IMG/VR virus record: IMGVR_UViG_3300045135_000802
Coordinates: 1 to 63,811 of that record
DNA length: 63,811 nt
From: a virus
Reading direction: 5' to 3' (one strand)
A program made the position numbers and the translations under genes. The notes under the pieces are model-generated. The model did no database searches and was not told where the DNA came from. It saw only the letters and a list, made by a program, of their open reading frames with translations. Of the stretch, positions 24,501 through 34,257 are shown piece after piece. Numbering within the stretch: the first letter of the stretch is position 1; every line of letters starts with the position of its first letter.

Positions 24501-27354
24501 ACGTATTAACAACCTTGAATACTACTCAACAATGAACCTTCTAGAGTCAACTGCTAAGAACCAGCAGCTATTCAACTCTGATGGCGTTGATAGATTTAAG
24601 AATGGTCTATTCGTTGACCCAATGGTCAGCCATGCTCATGCTGATACTGCTAACCCTTACTACAAGGCAGCTATCGATAAGAATAATGGCTACATGAGAC
24701 CAGCATTCTTAAGAAGCGATGTAAAACTTAACTACGACGAAGCATCTTCAACAGGCGTTATTCAGAAGGGTAACATGTTGATGCTTGACTACGTTGATGA
24801 GAAGTTCTTGGATCAGCCTTATGCTTCTAAACTTCGTAACCCAGTACAGGAACTTATGTTCAACTGGCGTGGGCACGTTGATCTAGATCCACCAGCGGAC
24901 AACGGAACAAGTATTCAGACTGAACCTGAAATTCAGCTTGACTTCAACGGCTTCTACGAATCTATGGAACGTATTGCTCAGGAAGCAGGTATCCTAGATA
25001 AGATCGAATGGGGCGGTTGGAATCAGAACGGTAAAACAAGAACTAAGACTGGTACTCAGTTGACAATGTCTGCCGTTGAAGAAACTATTTCTTTCGGTAA
25101 CATGGTACAGAGCGTATCGGTACGTGACTTCATGCGTACTCGCCCAATTCGATTCACTGGTCAGCGTATGCGTCCTAATACGAGAGTATGGGCTTACTTC
25201 GACGACGAGAAAGTATTTGAATACTGTACTCCTTGTGATGAGAACTTCAACGAGATCGGTGCTGAAGGCGATGCGCTTTACACTGATGCTACAGGTACTT
25301 GTTACGGTATCTTCCGTATCCCTGAAGACGATAATCTGAAGTTCCGTATTGGTACCAAGCGTTTCGTTCTTATGGATATCAGCAACCCTGATACTCAGAA
25401 AGATCTAATCGGTACTTCTGCTCATGGCGACTACAGCAGCTTCCCGCTTGACGTAGTACAACGTGGTGCTTCGGTTAATATGACAGTGCCTCAGTTTGGT
25501 CAGAAAACATTTAATCAGACTCAGACACTTCATACTGTAGCCGATGGTGACCGTTCATGGTGGGATCCACTCGCTCAGTCGTTCACTGTAAACGTTTCTG
25601 GTAGCGTTGATGGTATCTTTGTTACCCGTGTAGATCTATACTTCGGTAATAAGGATAGCACGCTTCCAATTACTCTACAGATTCGTGAAGTAGAAAATGG
25701 TTTCCCAACTCAGACAATCGTTCCTAACGGTATCAAGACTCTGAAACCTGCTTCTATTGATGCGGATATGACTAAGCCAGTCAATACACCGTTCTTCTTC
25801 GATAGCCCTGTATTCCTAGAGAATAAGAAAGAATATGCTATCGTAGCAGTTCCTGGCGGTAACAGCGACCAGTACACTCTATGGGTTGCTCAGCTTGGCG
25901 GTATGGATATTGTTCGCCCTAATACGTTGATCAGTAAACAGACTGCTTCTGGCGTCTTGTTCTCTTCTTCAAACGATAGTACTTGGAACGCTATTCAAGA
26001 CGAAGATATGATGTTTGATATCTACCGTGCTCGATTCGACACTGGCGTAAATTCTGGCTCAGTTGTACTTAAGAACAACCCTGCTGAGTTCTTCAACGTT
26101 GATGAGATTGATGGCGGATTTAAAGTTGGCGAAACGGTACGTTCTGAATCTACTCTAACAATGGCGAACTCTGATAGTGTTCCTGTTGGTACGGTTCTAC
26201 GAAGCGAGTACTGTTACTTTGCTAACAACACTAATGGATTCAACTACACGCATCCAAACTTCGCTAACGGTGTTGTTCGTGAAATCGTTTCTAGCGGTTC
26301 AGGTTCGGTTATTGTCAAAGTTGATGCTATGGGTAACTTCCCTGTATCGTCATCTAACAATGCTAACCGTATCTACCTATCTGACGGAACGCATATCGGT
26401 ACAGCTAGTTCGTTTACAGCAGGTACAGCGACAGGTGAATGTTCGTTCTTCTACAACATCGCTGGTAAGCTTCACCTATTAGACGGTTCAGGTACATTCC
26501 CTGAAGGCGACTATGTAAGAGGTCAGAAGTCTGGTGCGTCAGCGGTAATCGGTTCTTACGATAACCTACCAATGAACACCGTTGTTCCTAAAGTTCCTGA
26601 GCTGTTGAGATTCAACACTTCTACGTCTTGGGAAGTTAGACCAACAACTTCAGGTCGTGTACTTGATAACTGGATGCCTGCTAGTCTAGGCGAAGAGAAT
26701 AACTTCTACGATAATGAGAAGTCAATCTTCACTAAGTCTAATGAACCATCTGGTCGTTCATTCAGCATGAGAGGTACTCTATCAACTAGCGACGATATGG
26801 TTTCTCCAATGATTGACCTATCAAGAGCTAATGCGATTGTCCTTGGTAACATTATCAACAACGATAGTGATGAAGAATGGAAGAACGTTGGTAACTCACG
26901 TGTTCGTTACATCAGTAAGAAAGTCACTCTAGCTGACGGAATGGATGCTGAAGATCTGAGCGTATTCATTGATGCTTACAAACCACGTGGTACTGAGGTT
27001 GAAGTGTTCGCTAGAATTCAACATGGCGAAGATGCTGAAGCATTTAATGATAAAGACTTCACGCCAATGACGCAGATCACGGCTTCGAATACTTACTCTA
27101 TCGGTACTGATGGCGCTGATATTAGAGAATTCCAGTTCGGCTTCTCAGCTAATACAAATGGACAAGGGTTCTTGACTTCAGCAAACAATCATGCACGCAT
27201 AAATACTGATGATAGCATTGTTTGGTACAGAGGAACTGACGGAGCTACTTACAGCGGTTACAAAACGTTCTCTATTAAGATCGTATTGACTGCTTCAAGC
27301 TCTGCACTTGTACCGTTTGTAGATGGATTAAGAGCGATAGCACTTCAGAAATAA
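21544..27354 (+). CDS. Very large DUF4815-type virion protein
   Basis: The 1936-residue product is one of the longest in the window. The first 500 residues match the pattern of DUF4815 proteins of T4-like marine phages: YFDDFDEDKNFYRILFRPGR, AVQARELTQIQSILQNQ and the VAEIERGTAYVSGKKVEI block. A central segment has SGTSITGSGTQFQSEYKIGD, similar to a gp7 module. Residues about 1350-1480 carry the PLAQSF and KEYAIVAVPGGNSDQYTLWV region, also typical. An AAGGAAACGAC leader gives a good ribosome site. It lies between gp8 and the long fibres, so it is probably a baseplate-to-fibre structural protein; no function has been established that I know of. Confidence 0.8.
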   Translation: MPLESNLNQSPYFDDFDEDKNFYRILFRPGRAVQARELTQIQSILQNQVDKLANEVFVDGTIVTGGGLITDKTNYVKLMDKDANGRVILLNDFYTSSQIANAYVVGQTTGMEGKLVSVVDGSEAAAPNYLTFYCHYTNSGSNNATRTFGNGETLHFYNSSNNNFIFAANTLVSNSTGFALKANIDSGTVYHKGHMIKLQPQSTIVGRYTTEPWAQIGLTTEESFINSDQDSTLLDNAAGATNYAAPGANRLKIYPRLTVKPYGYANNAGYFNIATVEGGSIVTRGGDTILPAVEDMMARRSYDTNGDYVTEPFNIRIREHLKKENSLGKYTEDDGGDYLKLVAEIERGTAYVSGKKVEIAESKFINFDKATDTSTFNGVAIGQTIGNYVIAEECVGTWGLSDFQEVDLYDSYQKGISQKNLGLQQARGVKVGTAKVRGFQWDSGYMGMADGRFRIYLFDISMNNGKSFRDVRGMRIEGTNGTRSMCDLISELDGYVKVQETNLNALVFPLGQFGTKSLTDQQFVYRTEIDSDFGTTGTATIDLPSAHPGGTENLQDTGSPLTNPDERNVIIVSRASVKSAPQTGSVTSASGTSITGSGTQFQSEYKIGDFIELDNGGTLTNHRITAIPSHTSITVANTITSAVSGSVPHRVLFPTGHIFDMTRDGATIQSTSSTQYELNIGVANLESQFASTVYFNVLRTDAVQTSKIVNKNRYVYIDTSTHSAGASGPWSLGVPDVYKIEAVYQGTDETGTDVTKNFELDDGQKDSFYDISKLVKKSDSTLSTTSKGFLVKFSYFTHNRTNGIGYLSADSYPIDDRYTANTDAVTTQEIPIFRSPTTNREFDLRDSVDFRPIKVAAVTPATTATVTSGITNPGTSTTYDVHASGSYIPTPDENFQADIEFYLPRKDRIVITKGGSTQIVKGIPEVLPRTPADLPASMTLAILDIPPYPSLSPYVSKQYKRSKYAVRMTLENNRRYTMKDLRAIEQRINNLEYYSTMNLLESTAKNQQLFNSDGVDRFKNGLFVDPMVSHAHADTANPYYKAAIDKNNGYMRPAFLRSDVKLNYDEASSTGVIQKGNMLMLDYVDEKFLDQPYASKLRNPVQELMFNWRGHVDLDPPADNGTSIQTEPEIQLDFNGFYESMERIAQEAGILDKIEWGGWNQNGKTRTKTGTQLTMSAVEETISFGNMVQSVSVRDFMRTRPIRFTGQRMRPNTRVWAYFDDEKVFEYCTPCDENFNEIGAEGDALYTDATGTCYGIFRIPEDDNLKFRIGTKRFVLMDISNPDTQKDLIGTSAHGDYSSFPLDVVQRGASVNMTVPQFGQKTFNQTQTLHTVADGDRSWWDPLAQSFTVNVSGSVDGIFVTRVDLYFGNKDSTLPITLQIREVENGFPTQTIVPNGIKTLKPASIDADMTKPVNTPFFFDSPVFLENKKEYAIVAVPGGNSDQYTLWVAQLGGMDIVRPNTLISKQTASGVLFSSSNDSTWNAIQDEDMMFDIYRARFDTGVNSGSVVLKNNPAEFFNVDEIDGGFKVGETVRSESTLTMANSDSVPVGTVLRSEYCYFANNTNGFNYTHPNFANGVVREIVSSGSGSVIVKVDAMGNFPVSSSNNANRIYLSDGTHIGTASSFTAGTATGECSFFYNIAGKLHLLDGSGTFPEGDYVRGQKSGASAVIGSYDNLPMNTVVPKVPELLRFNTSTSWEVRPTTSGRVLDNWMPASLGEENNFYDNEKSIFTKSNEPSGRSFSMRGTLSTSDDMVSPMIDLSRANAIVLGNIINNDSDEEWKNVGNSRVRYISKKVTLADGMDAEDLSVFIDAYKPRGTEVEVFARIQHGEDAEAFNDKDFTPMTQITASNTYSIGTDGADIREFQFGFSANTNGQGFLTSANNHARINTDDSIVWYRGTDGATYSGYKTFSIKIVLTASSSALVPFVDGLRAIALQK

Positions 27355-27566
27355 TGAACTATACTAAGATAAAAGAAGATGAGTCGTTTGTTAGGGACGA
27401 CTCAACCAACGCAATACTAAATGTTGATGTTGATTCTTTAACTAAATATCGTAAGCAACGTGAGAAAAGGGAAAAGATGAATGAAGACATCGAGAACCTT
27501 AAAGCGAAGATGGACACGATAGAGAATTTACTTCAGCAACTAGTAAACAGAGAAAATGACAAATGA
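27354..27566 (+). CDS. Small coiled-coil protein (70 aa)
   Basis: The 70-residue product has an N-terminal FVRDDSTNAILNVD segment and a charged heptad-like helix (KYRKQREKREKMNEDIEN, then KAKMDTIENLLQQL). A short protein of this kind regularly follows the DUF4815 gene in T4-like marine phages. It starts in the DUF4815 stop (TAATG) and overlaps the next fibre gene by ATGA, so all three are coupled. It could be a fibre assembly cofactor or a small virion protein. Confidence 0.75.
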   Translation: MNYTKIKEDESFVRDDSTNAILNVDVDSLTKYRKQREKREKMNEDIENLKAKMDTIENLLQQLVNRENDK

Positions 27567-30500
27567 GCGTAAGAATAGCCAATACCTCACTCAATAACAG
27601 CTTCAATAGTTGGAGACTTAACACTAACTATATGGCGACTGTTATTAGTAACAACGCAGTCACTGTTCGTGGAACAGGCGATACCGCACGTGGCGGCATG
27701 AGTAGAGGTTCGGGGCACGTTGAAGGTACGTTCACTGCTAACACTCTAAAGACGTTTGCTCTTGCGGGCGGTAACACATTAGTTCAAACTGATCTTTCGA
27801 TTATCTCTAATACAACTTTCAGCGGTGCTGACCTAACCGTATCGGCTAATGCGGTTTTCTCTGGTAACGTTGACTTTGATATTACAGGTGCTAATCGTTT
27901 ACACCTTGGCGGTATTGACCGTCTACGTCTATCTGGCGGGCAAAGAGGTCAGTTCCTAGTAATTGAAGATACTACAGGCGGTGCTGGTCCAAGTAGCGAT
28001 ACTCCTCAGTTCAGATACCTAACGCTGCGTGACATTACTGATCTATCTACAAACTCAGCTCACATTATTCTTTCATCTGCTAATAGCTCTTTCAGTGAAG
28101 ATAACGATTCACCTCATATCATCTTCGCTTCAGGTATTGGCGGAAGCAACCCAGCAGATAAAATTCACATCTTTGCGGCTGGCGACCCTGCTACTGGCGG
28201 CGACTCAGATCTATTCGTTAAGATGGCTGACTCAGCTGGTGACTCTAAATTTACAATCGCTACGGTAGCAAATGCTGCTGTAGCTACAATTTCATCTACA
28301 GGTGAGATTAGTACAGTCAATGACCTAAACGTTGATGGAACATCTTACCTTGAAGTCCTAGACGTAAATGATACTTCTCGCTTTGTTGGAACATCTACTT
28401 TCCATGGAACAGCGGTATTCAACGACGAAGTAACATTCAATAGTCTAGTTAAGCTGTATGGCGACGTTGAAGTAGGCGATGCGGCTGCTGACGTTCTAAA
28501 CGTAGAAGCGAGCTCATACCTAAACGGCAACACAACGTTGGGCGATGCTAACTCAGATATCCTATACGTTAATGCTGAAATTCGAGCTGACCTCACTCCA
28601 AACACAACCAACTCATTTACTCTAGGTAAATTAGATAAGAAATGGAAACGTGCTTGGATTGTTGAGGCAGACTTCGATAACCTAACGGTTCGTGAAAACT
28701 CTCGAATGAACAACACTTCGGTGACGTTCCTTACAGCTAATAGCACTGCTTCGCTTAACGATACAACGGTAACAACTCTACATGCTAACGGCAATGTTAC
28801 TCTAGGAAGTGCTCTTGAAGTTGCGGGTCTAACTGATCTACAGGGTAACGTTCGCCTTGGTAACGCTAACACAGATACGGTTCGTGTAACAGGTGAAATT
28901 GAAACGGCTATCGTTCCTTCAGCTAACGGACAGAACGATCTAGGTAAAGCATACAAGCAGTGGAACTTCTTATACACCAAGAATGCTAACGTAGCAACAA
29001 CGCTTGTCGTTGATGGCGATACTCGAATCAATACTCTTACAGCTACCTCTATTAGAGCTAACTCAGCTGTTGATATTCGTAACGATCTAAACGTTGATGG
29101 CGGTTCTACTCTAAATGAAGTAACTACAACAACGTTGACAGCTAACGGTGTAACAAACCTTAATAGCACGTTGACTGTTGGCGGTAGAACGTTCCTTACT
29201 AGAAAGCTAAACGTATCTGAAAAGACCACGTTGACTGACCTACATGCTAATGGCGCTCTTGATGTCGTAGGCTCTACGGCTCTTAACGGGTTGACGGTTA
29301 CTACGCTTTCTGCTAACAACACCGCTTCATTGAACGATGTTACTGTTACCACGCTTCAAGCCAATGGAACCAGTACTCTAAATGCTGTTAATGCTGCGTC
29401 TATTGCTGTAGACGGTGCGTCTGCGCTGAATGAGGTAACGGCAACGACCTTGACAGCAAACGGAACCTCGGCTCTTAACGGAGCTACAGTGACGACTCTT
29501 CATGCTAATGGAAACGTTACGCTGGGTGCGGCTCTACAGGTAGACGGTACTTCTAGTCTTCATGGAATAACAGGAACAACCCTACTAGCGAATGGCGCTG
29601 TTACTTTCAGATCTACTCTAGAAGTTGATGATCAGGCTCAGTTCGACGGTAATGTGATCCTTGGCGACAACTCTACGGATAAAATTACTGTTAAGGGTAA
29701 CTTCGCTAACCAATCGACTGACGGAACATCCGACTTCAACGGAACAGTTAATACTTACGGAACGTTGAACGTAAACGGCGATTCTAATATCGGCGACGCT
29801 GATACAGATACTGTAACAATTACAGCGACAATCGATAGCGATCTAATTCCTACATCTAACGTTACATACGATCTAGGTTCATCGACTAAAGCTTGGAAAG
29901 ACCTATACCTATCAGGTTCTAGTCTATACCTTGGCTCAGTTAAGTTTGCTGACGTATCTGGCGGTCTAGTTATTACTGATGGATCTTCAACTACAGTTGA
30001 CATTACAGCGGCTACAGTTAATGCTGAAGACCTTGTAGTTGACGGAACTTCAGCTCTTCACGGAACATCAACTACAACGCTACACGCTAACGGAGCAATC
30101 ACAGCTGACTCAACTCTAGCGGTTGACGGTACGTCTTCACTCAACGGTGTAACGGCTACTAGTCTTCACGCTAACGGAGCAATTACAGCCGATTCAACTC
30201 TAGCAGTTGACGGCACTTCTAGTTTGAATGGCGTTACAACGACCACCCTACATGCTAACACTAGCTTAAATGTAGACGGTACGACTACGCTCAACGGAAC
30301 TACAGTTACAACTCTTGCGGCTAACTTAGCATCAACGTTTGCTAATACGGTAGACGTGATTGGTGCCACAACACTTACATCTATTACAGCTTCTTCAAAC
30401 GCTGTATTCCAAGATGAGATTGTTGGTCAGGGTAATACAACTCTAAGCTACTTGACTGTTAACAACCTATCTTCTCTGAGCGATACCGATATCACTGGTC

Positions 30501-32119
30501 AGCTTACAGTTTCTGAAAACGTTGTAGTATCTGGTAACTTGTATGTTACAGGTTCGGTAACTACAATCAACACTGAAACGATTAAGCTTGCTGATAACAT
30601 CATCGTTCTTAATAGTAACTTGGGCGCATCTAGCCCAGCAACTCAGAACGCTGGCTTCACGGTAAACCGTGGATCTGATGGCGACAAACACGTTGTTTGG
30701 AACGAAACGACTGATAACTGGGATATTGAAGATACTAAAGTAACAGGCGATCTTACAGTAACAGGCGACACTTCAGTTGGCGGAAACCTAGATGTAATTG
30801 GCGGTGCTGATCATACTATCGGTAACGACTACACTGGAACAAACCCTAATACTGGCGTTGATTACACTGAGGCTGAGAAGCGAGCTCTATGGCAGGCTGG
30901 CGATATTGCTACACTTCATGTATATGCTAACACCGTATTCTACGATAAGATCGAAGTAGCAGCGCCAATCGTTTCTTCAGGTCCTGGTAAGTTCTCTCAG
31001 CTTACTATTACAGGAACTTCAGAGCTTAACGATAAGGTTACAATCCTTGATGATCTAGACGTATCTGGTCGTTCTACTCTAGCTGATGTTCATGCTAACG
31101 GAGCGTTTGATGTTGATGGTTCTTCAGCTCTACACGGGTTGACAGCGACTACAATCCAAGCAAACGGTACGATGACTGTTGTAGGTTCTTCTTACTTCAA
31201 CAACATTCATGCTACTAACATTCAAGCGAACGGTTCAATCAGTATCAACGGTGCTGAAACAACAACGTTAACAGCTTCTTCTACAGCTGAACTTCATGCG
31301 GTTACGACTACAACCCTATCAGCTAACGGAACAGCATCGCTTAACGATGTAACGTCTACAACTCTACACGCTAATAGCGACCTGACTGTAGATGGAGACT
31401 CAGCTCTTAATGGCTTGACCGTTACTACACTAACTGCTAATAGCACAGCCACTCTAAACGATGCTGAAGTTGTAACGCTTGGTGTAAGCGGAACGTCAGC
31501 TCTTAATGCTACAACAACAACTACTCTAAGAGCCAACTCGGCAGTTACATTTAACTCTACCTTAGGAGTTGCTGGTACAGCTTCTCTAAACGGCAATGCT
31601 ACTCTAGGTTCAGATAACTCTAAAGACCTAGCGGTGAATGCTAAGGTATCAACTAACCTAATCCCTAAAAAGACTACGGGCGAACTTGGACCAAACCTTG
31701 GTTCATCTTCTGATAACTGGGAAACTGTATACGCTAACAACGCTGTAATTGCTAACGAACTGAACGTTACTGGTCTAATTAAGTCTCAGTCAGGCATTCT
31801 AACTGCTCCTGAAAATATTACAGCGCAGTACAGTCAGACTACTCTTGACCTTCTAACGTCAGACAGTTTCCACGTAACTCTAACCGACAATACAGAGCTT
31901 GTTCTTGATAACATAGCAGATAAGATTGGCGGTTACGGAAGTATTGTATTAATCCAAGATAGTACAGGCGGTTGGGAAGTAACTTGGCCAAGTGAGTTTA
32001 AAACTCCACGTGGCGCTACAATTACCCAGTCAACAGGTGCTAGTACGATGGCTCTCTTATCGTACTACATAGTTGATACAGACGCAATTATTGTTAACTA
32101 TCTTGGTGACTTTCAGTGA
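27563..32119 (+). CDS. Long tail fibre with ALNG/TLHANG repeats
   Basis: The 1518-residue protein is built largely of 20-24-residue repeats of the form GTSALNGVTxTTLHANG, interrupted by VTYDLGSSTKAWKDLYLSG modules and one SVTTINTETIKLADNIIVLN segment that recurs in tail fibres of T4-like marine phages. The regular hydrophobic positions suggest a long trimeric beta-helix. Residues 1-170 form a non-repetitive N-terminal region with an RLHLGGIDRLRLSGGQRG block and probably attach to the preceding proteins. The C-terminal 80 residues (ITAQYSQTTLDLLTSDSF onward) look like a strand-rich cap. No endosialidase-type chaperone domain is fused; one is encoded separately at 37709. Confidence 0.8.
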   Translation: MSVRIANTSLNNSFNSWRLNTNYMATVISNNAVTVRGTGDTARGGMSRGSGHVEGTFTANTLKTFALAGGNTLVQTDLSIISNTTFSGADLTVSANAVFSGNVDFDITGANRLHLGGIDRLRLSGGQRGQFLVIEDTTGGAGPSSDTPQFRYLTLRDITDLSTNSAHIILSSANSSFSEDNDSPHIIFASGIGGSNPADKIHIFAAGDPATGGDSDLFVKMADSAGDSKFTIATVANAAVATISSTGEISTVNDLNVDGTSYLEVLDVNDTSRFVGTSTFHGTAVFNDEVTFNSLVKLYGDVEVGDAAADVLNVEASSYLNGNTTLGDANSDILYVNAEIRADLTPNTTNSFTLGKLDKKWKRAWIVEADFDNLTVRENSRMNNTSVTFLTANSTASLNDTTVTTLHANGNVTLGSALEVAGLTDLQGNVRLGNANTDTVRVTGEIETAIVPSANGQNDLGKAYKQWNFLYTKNANVATTLVVDGDTRINTLTATSIRANSAVDIRNDLNVDGGSTLNEVTTTTLTANGVTNLNSTLTVGGRTFLTRKLNVSEKTTLTDLHANGALDVVGSTALNGLTVTTLSANNTASLNDVTVTTLQANGTSTLNAVNAASIAVDGASALNEVTATTLTANGTSALNGATVTTLHANGNVTLGAALQVDGTSSLHGITGTTLLANGAVTFRSTLEVDDQAQFDGNVILGDNSTDKITVKGNFANQSTDGTSDFNGTVNTYGTLNVNGDSNIGDADTDTVTITATIDSDLIPTSNVTYDLGSSTKAWKDLYLSGSSLYLGSVKFADVSGGLVITDGSSTTVDITAATVNAEDLVVDGTSALHGTSTTTLHANGAITADSTLAVDGTSSLNGVTATSLHANGAITADSTLAVDGTSSLNGVTTTTLHANTSLNVDGTTTLNGTTVTTLAANLASTFANTVDVIGATTLTSITASSNAVFQDEIVGQGNTTLSYLTVNNLSSLSDTDITGQLTVSENVVVSGNLYVTGSVTTINTETIKLADNIIVLNSNLGASSPATQNAGFTVNRGSDGDKHVVWNETTDNWDIEDTKVTGDLTVTGDTSVGGNLDVIGGADHTIGNDYTGTNPNTGVDYTEAEKRALWQAGDIATLHVYANTVFYDKIEVAAPIVSSGPGKFSQLTITGTSELNDKVTILDDLDVSGRSTLADVHANGAFDVDGSSALHGLTATTIQANGTMTVVGSSYFNNIHATNIQANGSISINGAETTTLTASSTAELHAVTTTTLSANGTASLNDVTSTTLHANSDLTVDGDSALNGLTVTTLTANSTATLNDAEVVTLGVSGTSALNATTTTTLRANSAVTFNSTLGVAGTASLNGNATLGSDNSKDLAVNAKVSTNLIPKKTTGELGPNLGSSSDNWETVYANNAVIANELNVTGLIKSQSGILTAPENITAQYSQTTLDLLTSDSFHVTLTDNTELVLDNIADKIGGYGSIVLIQDSTGGWEVTWPSEFKTPRGATITQSTGASTMALLSYYIVDTDAIIVNYLGDFQ

Positions 32120-34254
32120 CAATACCTCCGGCTCTTTGGGACATACCTGAGTGGTCTACCGAGTTTGAAACCTCGGATAACACTCAAACAGAATGGGAAA
32201 CTAGTCATGCTACTCAAACAGAGTGGCTGACTAGCTACACAACCATTACCGAGTTTACAACCTCAGCATTGACTCAGCGTGAGACTACGACTGAGTGGAA
32301 TACAACTCGCTCAACTGTTACAGAGTTCACAACCAACTACAGTACGATTACAGAATGGCCAACATACCGTTCTACGTACACGTATTTCCTAAGCTACTGG
32401 AACACAAGCACCTCTACTGTTACCGAATGGAATACAACTCAGGATACTGTTACTGAGTGGACAACCGTATTCAATACAATCACTGAGTTTACAACTGAGT
32501 GGACTACAAACTATTCTACAACGACTCAATACAATACAACCCGTTCTACGGTTACGGATTGGATGACTTATTGGGATGTTGAAACTTCTAAAGAGACCGA
32601 GTGGCAAACAAATTACCTAACAAACACCACCCGTGTTACGTCTAGGGATACAGAGACTCTTTGGGAAACGGATCAGACTACTACAACTGAGTGGACAACC
32701 TACTTTCAGACTTACTTCTTAACGAATGGTCATTATACGGAATGGGAAACTCAGAGATTTACTCTTTGGGATACTCACGTTGTAATCAGCACTCAGTATA
32801 CGTCTACTTGGGAAACTGATATTCTTACTGACGTAACAACCGAAACGTTGTATGAAACAACTACATCATGGATGACTTCGACTACAACAGAAACAAGCAG
32901 AACTACAACGTTTGCGACTAACGTTTCAACTGCTTGGCAGACGTTGATGTCGACGCATGTTACAACCGATTGGTCTACAGAATATACTACAGATACGATC
33001 TGGACAACTCAAACAGCCAGTATTACAGTCAAGCATACATCTTGGGATGTAACGACTGACTGGCTAACTGCTGTTCAGTTCTACGTTGAAGATGGTTATG
33101 TTGAACCTGAATATCTTGTAAGTACTTGGCTTGGAACAAGTAGAACCACTGTATACGAAACCGATACGGTTTATGCTACGTTGTGGACAACGCAAGTTCT
33201 AAGACAGACAAGTGTTCCTACAGTCTATGCTGTAAGCACGCTATGGAATACGACTTACGATACATCACGTGATACTCTAGTTGAAGTTTCTACTTCTACA
33301 ACTTGGTTGACGGAAACCTCATGGGAAGTTTCTAGATCGACTCAAGAGATAAGATCTACAGTAACGCAGAAAACTACAATATACAATACCAATACGACGA
33401 CTGAGTTCAATACTGAATACGATGCTATCGGTTCAGCGTATACGGTATGGGCGACTTCTCAGTACGAAGCAGATGCTGCGGCTCAGACATATACGTATTA
33501 CTTCACTTATGGAAACACGATAGTTCCAACGTACAGGATCACGTGGGAAGTAAACCACAACACCAACACGTTCATCTATAACACGTATAAGTGGACTGCT
33601 TACGCAGAGTTTAGAAATACTGTAACGGCAGCGATTACCGAAACGGCTCTAGATACAAATTACATTACCACTAGAGAAACATCTACTCTTTGGGAAACCT
33701 CTAGAGGCACAAGCACCGTTTGGACTACTGAGTGGGATACTTCTACTATCTGGAGTACAGTTGCTACAACTTCTTGGATTACTGGCTATCAGCGTCTGAC
33801 AGACTTCACTACAACTACAGAGTGGACAACTGAGCATATCACGATAACTGAGTTCACTACAGACTACCTAACGACTGATGTTGTACAGACAAACTTCTTA
33901 ACGCATTGGACAACTTCTACTGAGTTCTTGACTACTATGGTTAAGACAACAACTTGGCAGACAAGTGAAGAAACCTATCGTATTACAACTACAGAATGGA
34001 CAACTTCTACAGCTACAGTAACTGAGTGGTTGACTTACTACACCACTACAACCGAGTGGAATACAACTAGGTCTACAAGTACTGAGTTCGAAACTGTATG
34101 GCTAACGCATCTGTCTACTATAACTGAGTTCCTAACGAACTACACTACGAACACGGCTTACACAACCAACTATATAACTACAACAACTTGGGAAACTAAC
34201 CGTATCACTAACTGGTTTGAGACTTGGACTTATAATACATTGACTGGAACGTAA
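32116..34254 (+). CDS. Thr/Trp-rich decapeptide-repeat protein, probable fibre
   Basis: The 712-residue product is almost entirely low complexity. A ten-residue unit dominates, [W/F]-x-T-x-x-x-T-x-T-E, as in WLTSYTTITE or WNTTRSTVTE, with some units drifted in length, mostly in the middle. In the first 67 repeat residues 25 are Thr. I see no Cys and very few Gly. Regular aromatic and Thr positions suggest an extended beta-rod or solenoid. The start is a GTG that overlaps the previous fibre's stop (GTGA), without a visible ribosome site, so translation is probably coupled. I cannot assign a named family. The dense Thr makes it a conceivable O-glycosylation substrate for the enzymes encoded directly downstream, which is inference. 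Confidence 0.75.
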   Translation: MTIPPALWDIPEWSTEFETSDNTQTEWETSHATQTEWLTSYTTITEFTTSALTQRETTTEWNTTRSTVTEFTTNYSTITEWPTYRSTYTYFLSYWNTSTSTVTEWNTTQDTVTEWTTVFNTITEFTTEWTTNYSTTTQYNTTRSTVTDWMTYWDVETSKETEWQTNYLTNTTRVTSRDTETLWETDQTTTTEWTTYFQTYFLTNGHYTEWETQRFTLWDTHVVISTQYTSTWETDILTDVTTETLYETTTSWMTSTTTETSRTTTFATNVSTAWQTLMSTHVTTDWSTEYTTDTIWTTQTASITVKHTSWDVTTDWLTAVQFYVEDGYVEPEYLVSTWLGTSRTTVYETDTVYATLWTTQVLRQTSVPTVYAVSTLWNTTYDTSRDTLVEVSTSTTWLTETSWEVSRSTQEIRSTVTQKTTIYNTNTTTEFNTEYDAIGSAYTVWATSQYEADAAAQTYTYYFTYGNTIVPTYRITWEVNHNTNTFIYNTYKWTAYAEFRNTVTAAITETALDTNYITTRETSTLWETSRGTSTVWTTEWDTSTIWSTVATTSWITGYQRLTDFTTTTEWTTEHITITEFTTDYLTTDVVQTNFLTHWTTSTEFLTTMVKTTTWQTSEETYRITTTEWTTSTATVTEWLTYYTTTTEWNTTRSTSTEFETVWLTHLSTITEFLTNYTTNTAYTTNYITTTTWETNRITNWFETWTYNTLTGT

Positions 34255-34257
34255 AAT

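Noticed and set aside
28345-29352. Leftward 335-codon open frame inside the long fibre gene
   Set aside because: It mirrors the fibre repeats on the other strand, lacks start signals and has no protein-like features of its own.
32116-34254. Ice-binding (TxT) protein
   Set aside because: The TxT pairs recall insect antifreeze solenoids, but the large Trp and Glu content, the ten-residue period and the fibre context make this unsupported.
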